Positions 11,970-22,530 of a stretch of 64,000 bases of DNA are shown piece by piece. Each line of letters opens with the position of its first letter. Position 1 is the stretch's first letter. The translations under genes were made by a program, and so were the position numbers. This DNA is from Paraspadella gotoi (taxonomy: Eukaryota > Chaetognatha), in contig CM119264.1 in assembly GCA_051294375.1 (NCBI GenBank), positions 12,402,263 through 12,466,262 on the forward strand, in the 5' to 3' direction. Below the pieces are notes generated by a model. That model worked only from the letters and a program-made list of their open reading frames with translations. It searched no databases and was not told the origin of the DNA.

Positions 11970-13275
11970 AAGTTAAAAGTATCAGTTAAAAAGATAGCAT
12001 GCAAGGTAAACAGAATATGCAAGTGAAAGAGAATGCAGTTGAAAAAGATATGCAGTTGAAAAAGATATGCAAGTTGAAAAAAGTATGCAAGTTGAAAAAT
12101 ATGCTACTTTAAAAAGTATGCCAATACTATTTGGAAAAAAAGTTTTATGCATAGTCTTTGAAAAAAGTATGCATACTTTGAGTCATACTAAAAGAGTATG
12201 CATACTTTGAAAAAAGTAATGCATAACTTGAAAAAAGTTAAAAAAAGTATGCATTACTTCAAAAAAAGTACAGCATATTTTAAAAAAATGTATGCATACT
12301 TCAAAAAAGTTGTCTTCTTTGATAAAGAATATGTAATAGTTGCATACTTTGAAAAAAGTATGCATACTTGAAAAAAAGTATGCATACTTTGAAAACAAGT
12401 ATGCATACTTTGAAAAAAGTAAGCATATTTTAAAAAGTATGCATACTTCAAAAAAGTATGCATACTTTTGAAAAAAGTATGCATACTTTGAAAAAAGTAA
12501 TGCATACGAAAGCTATTGCCAACAGTATGCATACTTGAAAAAAGTATGCTACTTTGAAAAAAGTTATGCATACTTCAAAAGAAGTATGCATACTTTGAAA
12601 AAAGTTTAAAAAAAGTATGCATCTTTAAAGAAGTATGCATACATTGAAAAAAGTATGCATAACTTTGAAAAAACAGTATGCCATACTTTGAAAAAAGTAT
12701 GCAACTTCAAAAGAGTATGCATACTTTGAAAAAATATGCATACTTTGAAAACAGTTTAAAAAAGTATGCATACTTTAAGAAAAGTATGCATACCTTTGAA
12801 AAAAGTATGCATATTTTTAAAACCAAGTAAATACATATTTTTTAAAAAAGTATGCAATACTTCATAAAAGTATGCATCTTTGAAAAAGTATGCATACTTG
12901 AAAAAGTATGCCATACTTCAAAAGTATGCAATACTTTGAAAAAAGATATGCATACTTTGAAAAAAGTATGCATACCTTTTGCAAAAAGTATGCATATTTT
13001 AAAAGAAGTATGCATGACTTTCAATAAAAGTATGCATACTTTGAAAAAATATGCATACTTTGAAAAAAAGTATGCCATATTTTTAAAAAAAGTAATGACA
13101 TACTTCAAAAAGTATGCATACCTGCTTGAGGAAAAGTATCGATAATTGTAAAAAAGTATGCATACATTGAAAAAGGTATGCATACTTTGAAAAAGGCATA
13201 TTTTTTTCAAGTATGCATACTTTTTTGAAGTAAATTGCATACTTTTTTTTAAAAATATTGCATACTTTTTTAAAG
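11970..13275. repeat. 20-bp satellite array (right arm)
   Basis: Reverse-orientation copy of the array at 8217-9540; the units read AAAAAAGTATGCATACTTTG. The order of variant units broadly mirrors the left array. Confidence 0.95.
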
Positions 13276-13520
13276 TCACGTCAATGAATGACTAATCATC
13301 GCATCAAAATGATGATTATCATCGCGATCAAGTGAGAGACTATCAATCGCATCAACTGAATGATTATCATCGCATCAATGAATGACTATCAGATCGGCAT
13401 CCATCATTTGGTATCAATCCGCATCAATCCTTTGGCGTTATCTTCGCATCAATATTTGGGTTATCATCGGCAATCAATATTTGGTTATCATCGCAATCAA
13501 TATTTGGTTTATCATTAAAA
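13276..13520. repeat. degenerate ~24-bp minisatellite (right arm)
   Basis: Mirror of 7977-8215, with units like TCAATATTTGGTTATCATCG. Confidence 0.8.
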
Positions 13521-15041
13521 GTAGGTCTCGATCCTATTCGGCTTTTAAGATTTTATTGAACGGTTTTGTCACTATCACTAACAATAATTAATATCTCTTC
13601 AAGAGATAAAGATAAAGAGACTAAAAGGGACAAACGAGCTAGAACGGCAGCAATATCACAGGCTGAAATCAAAAATTGTCATACAGCTGCGTTTAAAAAG
13701 TAAAAAATACGGTAAAGCCATGTTGGAAATATGGATTTTATCTGGCCCGGATGCGCATGATCAATGCTTATTTTTAATTGATGTCCTCATTGATAACTAC
13801 GTCAACGATTTAATACAGACCGGGAACAGCGCTTAAAAAAGCTTTTAGCGTGCAAAAACTGATATCTTTCTTATTTGCTCTAATTTTAATATAACTCTTC
13901 TAAATATTAACCCCCGCGCTCTACCTGACAGATAGTAAAAACATAGTTTTTCTTTCTATGGTCTTAGAAACAACAAAAAAATTGGACGGCTTGACTATCA
14001 GTTTCAACTTAAAACCATTCATTTGATTCTTTATCAGCATTCAAGATTGCAGAATTTAAACTTTTCTTTCTATTTATCTAGTAGTAGAAAGACAATAAGC
14101 TATCCGAACCCATACTGATATATGAATTGATTTGTTCTATTTTACAAAGATTCAAGCAGGTTTTTGGGAAAAGGGAAAAAACGGTTCTGACCAAGTTCAT
14201 TTTAAAATAACCAATTTTGGGCATGATAAAATGGGAAATTTCGATCGCGCTCTACCCCGTTGGCTTCCCAAGAGCAAGCTTTCGAAATCTACCCGATATT
14301 GATATAATTTTATATGGGGCTTGACTATGCAAAGTTTTTGAATAGAAAGTAAAATATAAAGGAATCTTGAATCAGAACTTCGAATTCGAACGATTCGCAG
14401 CCCTACTATATTTTGGTAATCACTTTAAACTCCTAAAATTTTTTTTCCGTCTATATAACTTTTCCTTCCTACAAGGAGGATTTGACTCTTACTTTTTCTA
14501 CTATGACTATAATGAGCATTTTCCCTTTATTTTCTATAGAAATTTGCTCTTCTGTCTGCACCCACTAGATATTCACTTGCATTGCATTTTACAAAATAGC
14601 AAATTTTTATATGTTTTAGTCTTAATAAACCAGAGGGCGATACAAACAAAAGAACATTTTTAAAAACAAAATAGCAATAAAATTTAGTTTAATTATACCT
14701 ACCAGAGGTTTTAATCTTTTTTCTGAAACAAAAGAACTTTCTCTTGTTGTAGCTGAGAAAATTGTTTTAGTTCGATCTACTTTCATGAGACAATTTGTAT
14801 ATTATGTTCCAAACCTCTCGCTGTGATTTTTTTTACATCTTTTTATTGTTGTTTTGTCTGACTTTCTGTCTGTTTGTCTGTCTTTCTTTTTTCTATTCAT
14901 CTTCTTGCCAAGATTCCTGGGCCTCGTCTTTTGAAAACCGTGGAGAATTCACAGGGGAAGAGAGAAATACAAAGATGAAAAGAAAGCAAGAGAGAGAGAG
15001 AGAAAACGAGCTTGCAAGGGAGACTGAAAGAGAGAGAGACT

Positions 15042-15086
<45 letters not shown>

Positions 15087-15419
15087 CGAGTGTGTATCCA
15101 TAACACAAAAAGGATGAGGTCAAGCGAAATGGGCAGAAGGAGAAAGGAGTCGTTTTGGTGGCGTGAAGGACGACGACGACGACGACGACGACGACGATTC
15201 TGCACGGAGAAGGCGATAAAGAAGAAAACGTGAATGATGACGATGACGACGAAAAAGAGGAGAAATATGACGACGAAGATGGCGACTAAAAAGACAAGGA
15301 CAACGAGAGAGAGAGAGAGAGAGAGAGGGCGTCGAGGACGCCCCTTGCGATTCTCTATGGCTTCCATTCTCTCAGGTCAGACTCACGAATTTAGGGAGCG
15401 GCAGAAAGGGAGAGAAAGA

Positions 15420-15460
<41 letters not shown>

Positions 15461-15985
15461 AGAGAGGAAGAGAGTGGAGAGAGAGAGAGAGAGAGAGAGA
15501 GAGGACAAAGAGAAGCCCGTTCTATCAGGCAAAGAATCGAGATAATTGACGTTTAATTCCAAGAACGACGACAACAAACTTTAATCTGAAAGAAAAATCC
15601 CAGTCCAACCCAACGGATGGATTTCAATAACATCGAGCGCATTGAATGGCAATCGAGGGCAACAATGGCGTCGATGGTAAAGAATGGCACTGGCGTCATT
15701 GAATGGCGTCATTGAATGTCGCTGCAGGGCCACCATATTGAATCCCTAAGAATCACGGATCACGCGATCGATGCTCGATTCTTTAGTGTAGATTCGTAAG
15801 AAGATCCGAACCCTACTCCCTCGCGAAGGATACGAACCCCACCGTTGGAGGGATGGATGCGAACGCTCGCATCGGGACTCGGACTCAGTCACGGTCAAAT
15901 CTCATCTCTTCTTTAATGGTTTTTCGACCTCCAAAGGTTTTCGCTTTCCGATGACAATTAGGGACCGGGGCAATCAATGCAAATG

Positions 15986-16038
<53 letters not shown>

Positions 16039-17239
16039 GAGAGGGAGAGAGAGAGAGAGGGAGAGAGAGAGAGAAGAGAAGAGAGAGAGAGAGAGAGGAG
16101 AGAGAGAAACGTAAGACATTTCTTTCTCTCTTTTTAGATCTTCGGAGGAGAGAGAGAGAAAGTGGCGAAATATTCGTAATTGAAGAGTTCGCAATTAGAG
16201 ATTCGATGATTCAATTTATCGAAGTCGTTAATTCGCGGTCATTGAGGCGGAGGAGGAAACTCGAAAAGGAAAAGAAGTAAAAAGGAAAGAGGGGAAAAGT
16301 ACAAAGTCTCAAAAATGGGGAAAAAAAAGGCCGAATAAGTCGTCACTATTTAGATTGGGTTCGAAGAAAGACCGAGGAAGGCAAGAGCGGAAAGGAGAGA
16401 GAGAAAAAAAAATCGGTGATGGAACAGAAGGAAAAAATAGGAAATTGGAAGAAGAAGGAATTTGGAGGAAAGGAAAGAAAAAAGGAAGAAATTATACGAA
16501 GAAAAATCGAAGGACGAAAGGAGAGAGAAAAATCATGAAATAAGAAGTCGATGACGAGAAGTAAACACGAGTCATCCGAGTACTGAATAATAATAATAAC
16601 CTAATAACCTAAATCGGATAAAATTAAAATACCGATCGACAAATAATTAAAGAGACGAAAGAGATCAATTTATCTACATTCAGCCCTTTTTATTTGGTTC
16701 TTTATTTTCACTTACTATTTCGCTTTTTTTTTTCGATCTCGTTAAGCTCGAGTTTCACTTTGCAAGAAAATGAAAAGAAATTAGAGAGAAAAAAAAAAAG
16801 AAGAAGAAGAAGAAGAAGAGAGGAGGAGAAACGAGCGACGGGAGATCGAAAGGTCAAAAGGAGAAAGAAAATGGGGAGGAAAAAGGAAGAAAAAAGACAA
16901 ACCCCCCCCCCAAAAAAAGGGCAAAAAAGAGGAAAGATATGGCAGGAAATTCAGGTGAGGGATGGAAACTATTTCGTACGTAAAAGATGGCGGCTGGCGA
17001 AAAAAGAGGAAAAGGAAAAAAAAAAGGGAAAAAAAGTGACGAAGAAGATGACAGAAAAAATGGTGAAGCGTCTTTCTATCAAAATGAAAAAGAGATAAAA
17101 AACTTAAGTTTCATAGAAAAACTGGAGAATTTTTATATTTTCGAATTTTGGTGGTTTTGGTTTTAAGTATTTTACCGTCAGTTTTTATTTTCACATATCC
17201 TCATAAATTGGAAGCGCATGGTCAGAGAGAGAGTGAGAC

Positions 17240-17274
<35 letters not shown>

Positions 17275-17404
17275 NNNNNNNNNNNNNNNNNNNNNNNNNN
17301 NNNNNNNNNNNNNNNNNNNNNNNNNNNNNNNNNNNNNNNNNNNNNNNNNNNNNNNNNNNNNNNNNNNNNNNNNNNNNNNNNNNNNNNNNNNNNNNNNNNN
17401 NNNN
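17275..17404. other. assembly gap (130 N) at outer end of right arm
   Basis: GA repeats run into the gap from the left and CT repeats leave it on the right, so the repeat changes strand across the unresolved bases. Confidence 0.99.
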
Positions 17405-17437
<33 letters not shown>

Positions 17438-17535
17438 TTCACTCCCTCCCTGAAAATCTAGATTCAAAAGGAAAATCTAAAGAAGCCATTTCAAAGCTGA
17501 ACTCGTAGGGAAGGAACTTATCACGGCTCCTTTTA

Positions 17536-17625
17536 CCGAGGCCGTCACCGGCGCCGTCGTCGTCGTCACCGGCGCCGTCGTCGTCGTCGTCACCGGCGCC
17601 GTCGTCGTCGTCGTCGTCGTCGACG
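17536..17625. repeat. CACCGGCGCC(GTC)n minisatellite
   Basis: Three to four copies of a unit CACCGGCGCCGTCGTCGTCG with a growing number of GTC triplets. Very GC-rich next to AT-rich DNA. Confidence 0.85.
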
Positions 17626-17849
17626 CCAACTTGTCTGCGACATCGCAGTAGACTTTCTAGTTGTCATCATGTCCTGCAATGAAAACTGTCATACTCTTTT
17701 TGTTACTCCCGGATTCAAAATCTTTCTAAACTGTTACTTTTGACGGAAACAATTACAACGGCTTTATTTTTATTATTACATAAAAATAATTATCAACGTT
17801 CAATTATAAAAAAAAATGCTCTCGTTTTGATAAATTGAAGATAAAGGAA

Positions 17850-17957
17850 AAGAAAAAGGTTAGAGTCGACTTCCCTATCCCTATCTCAATGTGTCGATTG
17901 ATCTCACTAGCCGATTGACTTGACCAATCAAACAACCTTGCCTGTCGATTAACATCA
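17850..17957. repeat. degenerate GTCGATTGACCTCACC-type minisatellite, left piece
   Basis: Scattered variants of GTCGATTGACCTCACC. The series is interrupted by the MITE at 17,966-18,579 and resumes after it. Confidence 0.5.
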
Positions 17958-17965
17958 CTCCTCAC

Positions 17966-18579
17966 TAGAGTGATGTGAAAAAGATAAAATTTTAGAAAAT
18001 TAAAATTTAGCATATAAAACATGAACATAAAAACCAATAAAAATATTTTGGTAAATTTATTTTTTAATTTTATACATTAGTGGGCACCAGTGAGCTATAT
18101 TTATATATAGTAATAAGTATACAATAGGCTAAAATTTCAGAATACAAATTTTAAAATTTTAAGATCGAATTTGGATTCCTTGCAAAAAGTTATTATAAGA
18201 AAGTACAATACTTTTTTAAAAATTCTTTCATTAAGTTGGTCAAAAATGTAAAAAACTATATTTAAGACGCCGATTTTAAATTTCCAGCTTAAAAATATAG
18301 TTTTTTGTAATTTTAACCTACTTAATGATATAATTTTTGAAAAAGATTTATACTTTCTTTTATTAACTTTTAACGAGGAATCTGAATCTGTTCTCAGAAT
18401 TAAAAAAAAACTATTTTGAAAATTTGACTTTATATAAGGGTAGTACTATATAAAAAATAAGCTGACTGGGCTACTATATTTATAAAAAAAGAAAAATAAT
18501 TACAGATTAGTATTCACTAATATGATAGTTTTCAAGATATAACTGCTAAATTTTGATTCCAAACTTTCACTTCACCCTA
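17966..18579. mobile_element. hAT-like MITE, 614 bp, 8-bp TSD
   Basis: An AT-rich, non-coding insertion. The left end is TAGAGTGATGTGAAA; the right end, read on the other strand, is TAGGGTGAAGTGAAA, giving a 15-base terminal inverted repeat with two mismatches. It is flanked by a perfect 8-base direct repeat CTCCTCAC (17,958-17,965 and 18,580-18,587). An 8-bp duplication and TAGRG ends fit the hAT superfamily. There is no transposase, so it is non-autonomous. Confidence 0.85.
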
Positions 18580-18587
18580 CTCCTCAC

Positions 18588-18927
18588 TGAATGAGATGTC
18601 CATCGAGTCGGTCGATTTCACTATTGTCAATGAGTCAGTGAGTCACCAGTCAGCAATCTAGAAAAATATCCTCCACTGAATGAGTCAATTCCTCCAAATG
18701 ACTTCTCCTACCATCGATCAAACCTGACAATACTGTCAATAGATCTCACCTATCGGTTGATCTAACCACTCAATTAACCTTACCTTAACAGCAATGACCA
18801 AATTCTCTGTCAATCGAATATATTTTAATCTCCTCACCTGTTTATCAACCTCATTGATCACCGAATAAGTCGACCTCACCCGTCGATCGACCTTACCTCT
18901 CCATCGCGGACCGAGAGTCTCTGCCGA
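18588..18927. repeat. degenerate GTCGATTGACCTCACC-type minisatellite, right piece
   Basis: Continues the series seen at 17,850-17,957 (for example ACCCGTCGATCGACCTTACC near 18,880), up to the start of the Asp-rich frame. Confidence 0.5.
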
Positions 18928-20082
18928 GTGAGTTCAACCTCACCTCGCGACGGAGACTCGAACGAGAGAGAAAAGAAATCGGCGGGAAAGAGAATTGGCG
19001 CCGGAGGCAGAATCCTCGGCGCCGACGAGAAAAAAAAAAGAAAAAAAGAAAAAAAAATGGCGCCAGAAGACGAAACGGATGTCAGAGGAGACGATTATTT
19101 CTCCAACGACGACGACGACGATAACAGTGTTGACGACGACGATGATGACAGTGGAGATGAAGACGATGATGACGATGATGACAGTGGCGATGAAGACGAT
19201 GATGACAGTGGAGATGAAGACGATGACNNNNNNNNNNNNNNNNNNNNNNNNNNNNNNNNNNNNNNNNNNNNNNNNNNNNNNNNNNNNNNNNNNNNNNNNN
19301 NNNNNNNNNNNNNNNNNNNNNNNNNNNNNNNNNNNNNNNNNNNNNNNNNNNNNNNNNNNNNNNNNNNNNNNNNNNNNNNNNNNNNNNNNNNNNNNNNNNN
19401 NNNNNNNNNNNNNNNNNNNNNNNNNNNNNNNNNNNNNNNNNNNNNNNNNNNNNNNNNNNNNNNNNNNNNNNACAGTGGCGATGACGACGACGATAACAGT
19501 TTTGACGACGAAGATGATGACAGTGGAGATGAAGACGATGACGATGATGACAGTGGCGATGACGNNNNNNNNNNNNNNNNNNNNNNNNNNNNNNNNNNNN
19601 NNNNNNNNNNNNNNNNNNNNNNNNNNNNNNNNNNNNNNNNNNNNNNNNNNNNNNNNNNNNNNNNNNNNNNNNNNNNNNNNNNNNNNNNNNNNNNNNNNNN
19701 NNNNNNNNNNNNNNNNNNNNNNNNNNNNNNNNNNNNNNNNNNNNNNNNNNNNNNNNNNNNNNNNNNNNNNNNNNATGAAGACGACGACGATGACGACGAC
19801 GTCAGTGGCGATGACGACGATGATGACAGTGGCGATGACGAAGACGATGACAGTGGCGATGAAGACGACTACGACAGTGGCGACGACGCCGACGATGACG
19901 ACTACGACATAGGCGACAGTGATGATTACAAAGTGCTGGACGAAATCCACTATGATGACGACGACGACGATGATGATGATGATTATGGTGACGTTTACGA
20001 TGATAATGATTTCGATGGTGGTCATGATTATCATTATGGGAAAGACGAAATGACGGTTGTGATGATGACTATTATTAACTAA
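18928..20082 (+). CDS. Asp-rich repeat ORF (doubtful gene)
   Basis: A frame of about 384 codons runs through two gaps (19,228-19,471 and 19,565-19,774). It would encode a basic N-terminus of about 45 residues (Lys/Arg/Glu runs) and then repeats of SGDEDDDD or SGDDDDDD type, ending in a Tyr/His-containing acidic tail. Acidic proteins of this type include nuclear and calcium-binding proteins, but composition alone gives no function. The DNA is a GATGACAGTGGCGATGAAGA minisatellite, open on both strands, and GAC/GTC repeats occur in clearly non-coding parts of this window. The first codon is not an ATG; the first in-frame ATG is near 19,056. Frame continuity through the gaps cannot be verified. 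Confidence 0.25.
   Translation: MSSTSPRDGDSNEREKKSAGKRIGAGGRILGADEKKKRKKEKKMAPEDETDVRGDDYFSNDDDDDNSVDDDDDDSGDEDDDDDDDSGDEDDDDSGDEDDDXXXXXXXXXXXXXXXXXXXXXXXXXXXXXXXXXXXXXXXXXXXXXXXXXXXXXXXXXXXXXXXXXXXXXXXXXXXXXXXXXXSGDDDDDNSFDDEDDDSGDEDDDDDDSGDDXXXXXXXXXXXXXXXXXXXXXXXXXXXXXXXXXXXXXXXXXXXXXXXXXXXXXXXXXXXXXXXXXXXXXXXEDDDDDDDVSGDDDDDDSGDDEDDDSGDEDDYDSGDDADDDDYDIGDSDDYKVLDEIHYDDDDDDDDDDYGDVYDDNDFDGGHDYHYGKDEMTVVMMTIIN
19135..19895. repeat. GAC/GAT minisatellite with two gaps
   Basis: Imperfect copies of a 21- to 33-base unit built from GATGACAGTGG(A/C)GATGAAGAC. Both N runs lie inside the array, as expected when an assembler cannot span a tandem repeat. Confidence 0.9.
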
Positions 20083-20401
20083 TCAACTAAGGAAAACGAT
20101 TACCGTAAAGTCGAGGTACAAAATAAAACAATGGACGACAGCTGCTTCATTCACGACGCATGACGACTAGTATGTCCATGACGAAAATGACCCGAACTAC
20201 TGATGATAGTGACTATGAAGATAATGATAATAATGATGAAGATGAAGACAAAAGAGAAGGATTACAATAAAAAGGGCGAACACGGTGACATAGCTGACGA
20301 TGATAGCGATGACGACGATGACGACGACGAAACGTTAGACGCCACGGGTCGACCACAGGTTAATGGCGCAAAACCCTGACGCGAATAAAGGGGAGTAGGT
20401 G
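20083..20401. other. GAT/GAC triplet-rich non-coding tail
   Basis: Scattered GATGAC triplets continue past the end of the Asp-rich frame (for example 20,295-20,332) but are interrupted by stops. Confidence 0.6.
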
Positions 20402-20562
20402 NNNNNNNNNNNNNNNNNNNNNNNNNNNNNNNNNNNNNNNNNNNNNNNNNNNNNNNNNNNNNNNNNNNNNNNNNNNNNNNNNNNNNNNNNNNNNNNNNNN
20501 NNNNNNNNNNNNNNNNNNNNNNNNNNNNNAGGAAGGAAGGAAGGAAGGAAGGAAGGAAGGAA
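20402..20562. repeat. gap followed by (GGAA)n
   Basis: A 128-base N run (20,402-20,529) is followed by eight perfect AGGA tetramers. Confidence 0.9.
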
Positions 20563-20906
20563 GATATGGAAAAAAAGAGACAAACGGGTTTAATATTTTT
20601 TAATAATCTGAAACAAAATAAACTTATTTGTATTGATCTCGTGATTGCTGCGGAATTTTGTTGCAAACGTCATTGCCTCAACGCATTTCGGGAAATCAGT
20701 TGGAGCCTGGAGGGAAGCTCATGTGTTTAATCATTTCATTAAGTTCCGCTCGACCTTTCGTACTAGTGTAAGGCGAATACCAAAAACTATACTTTCTTTA
20801 TTTACATTGCATTTACGTACTTGCTTAGAGAGCGTTAATGTAAGTAAAAGTAGAGAGCCGGCATTGACCAGTGAAAAGAGGGATAGAGAGAGTGAGAGAA
20901 GGAGTT

Positions 20907-20931
20907 TGTGTGTGTGAGAGAGAGAAAGAGA

Positions 20932-20978
<47 letters not shown>
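20907..20978. repeat. (TG)n/(GA)n microsatellite
   Basis: A short TG run passes into GA and GAAA units and then pure GA. It lies about 190 bases upstream of the membrane-protein gene. Confidence 0.95.
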
Positions 20979-20983
<5 letters not shown>

Positions 20984-21169
20984 TAAGTAATAGGATTTCT
21001 TCGCGATGAGTAAGGAAAGAAAGAAAAGAATCCTTTCATAGCAAACATTTCGATCAATGTCAATCCACTCTAATCCAACAAATCTCGATATTAATCACGT
21101 TCGACCTTTTTGACGAAAAACCTCGCTTCTTACTTGAGCGAGAAGAAAAGTCTTTTTTTTTCTGTCGCA

Positions 21170-21677
21170 ATGAAAAAAAACATCATCATGAATTGGTCGA
21201 GATGTTTTTTGGTTGCGTCGCTGATCATAAGCGTGAATCTGAGCGTTCTAGACTTGGGCTCAGACTTGAACGCCGTCCGTCGATTTCTTCAATCCAACCA
21301 ATCTTACGAACATTACTTTGGCTGGGGCCTTATCGCCGTTTTCACTAATTACTGCTTGGTTTCATCAGCCTACGCTTTTATCGTCGTTGGCCGGAATCGC
21401 GAGAGTTTTCCGCGCTTGCTGAAGACACCCGCGAGAAAGTGGACGACTGCTTCTTTGATCTTGATAGGATTGGCTTCCCTCCCATTCTCGGTAGACCTTT
21501 GCTTGGACAATCTTGGTGGCGGGGTTAAAAGCACAATTCCAAAAAAAGAGGCTTTCCGTTTCTCATTGACTTTAATTGAAGTAATTTTAGAATCTTTCAC
21601 GCAATTGTTGATTCAGTCGGGATTACTGTATATCACTCTGACAAGCGGTTCCGAGAAACAATGTTTTCACGGAGATG
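21170..21677 (+). CDS. XKR-like polytopic membrane protein, exon 1
   Basis: Exon 1 encodes residues 1-169 and the first base of codon 170. The start is ATG at 21,170 (G at -3); the frame is open further upstream but has no better ATG. Hydrophobic segments lie at about 12-28, 51-73, 91-110 and 131-157. Features that recall the XK-related family (XKR, phospholipid scramblase relatives in the plasma membrane): an acidic DLGSD at the end of the first segment (28-32), an aromatic stretch before segment two, and ESFTQLLIQ (141-149) at the place where XKR proteins carry an ES.PQL.LQ motif. A GTAAGC donor follows at 21,678. Joining to the acceptor at 23,570-23,571 keeps the frame. Without splicing, the frame would stop 7 codons later. 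The XKR link is by eye, so the exon is more certain than the family. Confidence 0.75.
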
Positions 21678-21900
21678 GTAAGCTTTTAACGTTTAATTAA
21701 TTATCACATAATTATTTAGTTCTAATTTGGTACATCACGACAGCAGTTCCCGTTACCTATAATTCAGTCATGGTTTAAACTCATTTGCAAAAAATGCAGT
21801 TGAACTTTTCTAATGCTAGATAGTACAAAAAATATTTTAAATAAAAAAATACATCTTTTTTTACTATTACGATATCAATAATAAGATATGATATTATGGC

Positions 21901-22150
21901 AACGGGAGGATAGCCTGTGATACACGGGGCGCGGGGTATCTCACCAACTGGCGTAGGGGCTGCGGACCCTCAGTGACCGCCTCCTGTCACTGGCATGTTT
22001 ATACCGGCACCGTCACATTTAAGCCAGAACCGGGATACCCAGGGATTGAACCCGGGACGCACGGATGGAATGAGATGATTTAGCCTGCTCAGCCATTGAG
22101 ACGAGGCTGAGGACGGACAGCAGTGAGGCAGCTTTAAGTCTTGCTGCCAC
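21901..22150 (-). mobile_element. tRNA-derived SINE (intronic, antisense)
   Basis: On the minus strand there is an A-box-like TCTCAATGGCTGAGCAGG (about 22,084-22,101) and then a B-box-like GGGTTCAATCCC (22,042-22,053), the normal order and roughly tRNA-like spacing of a pol III promoter. A GC-rich body of about 140 bases follows, unlike the AT-rich intron around it. It does not fold as an intact tRNA. Confidence 0.7.
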
Positions 22151-22530
22151 AATATGCTTCATTAAATAAACTGAAGTTGATCATGATAAAAGTACTTCTT
22201 AAAACACTGATAGATATATATTTAAAGAGGATAATCTTTTTAACCTGGTCTGTTACCAATTTCATAAAATATCAGCTCCCTATCCTGTATTTGATAGCTA
22301 GCTGGCGGCACCGAGCGAACAAGTACAATAAGTTATTCCCCGTAATCTAAATAGCTTTAAGGGAGTCGTGTACTTTTTCATACAACTTGAAACATTCTTT
22401 GAAATATTTTCCACTTCATTGATAGGGAAGTCCAGGTTACTCTTGGAGTGAATAAACCGAGTCTGGTGAGAGCAGTCTTGATTGAAAGCTGCAGGGACCT
22501 GCTATGTCATTATCTTGTAAGAGTGCAATT

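Larger units (their letters stand above)
10843..17274 (-). repeat. right arm of giant inverted repeat (~6.4 kb)
   Basis: Reverse complement of 3947-10,676, starting TAGGGAGACTTGATGTG and ending in a GA tract at a 130-base N gap (17,275-17,404). Gene-free: AT-rich DNA, the mirrored satellite and GA tracts at 14,990-15,084, 15,411-15,505 and 15,988-16,110. Triplet GAC repeats occur at 15,165-15,200 and 15,230-15,300. Confidence 0.93.

Noticed and set aside
18940-20034. Minus-strand frame opposite the Asp-rich frame (Val/Ile-rich)
   Set aside because: It is the mirror of GAC/GAT triplets (GTC/ATC), a compositional shadow.
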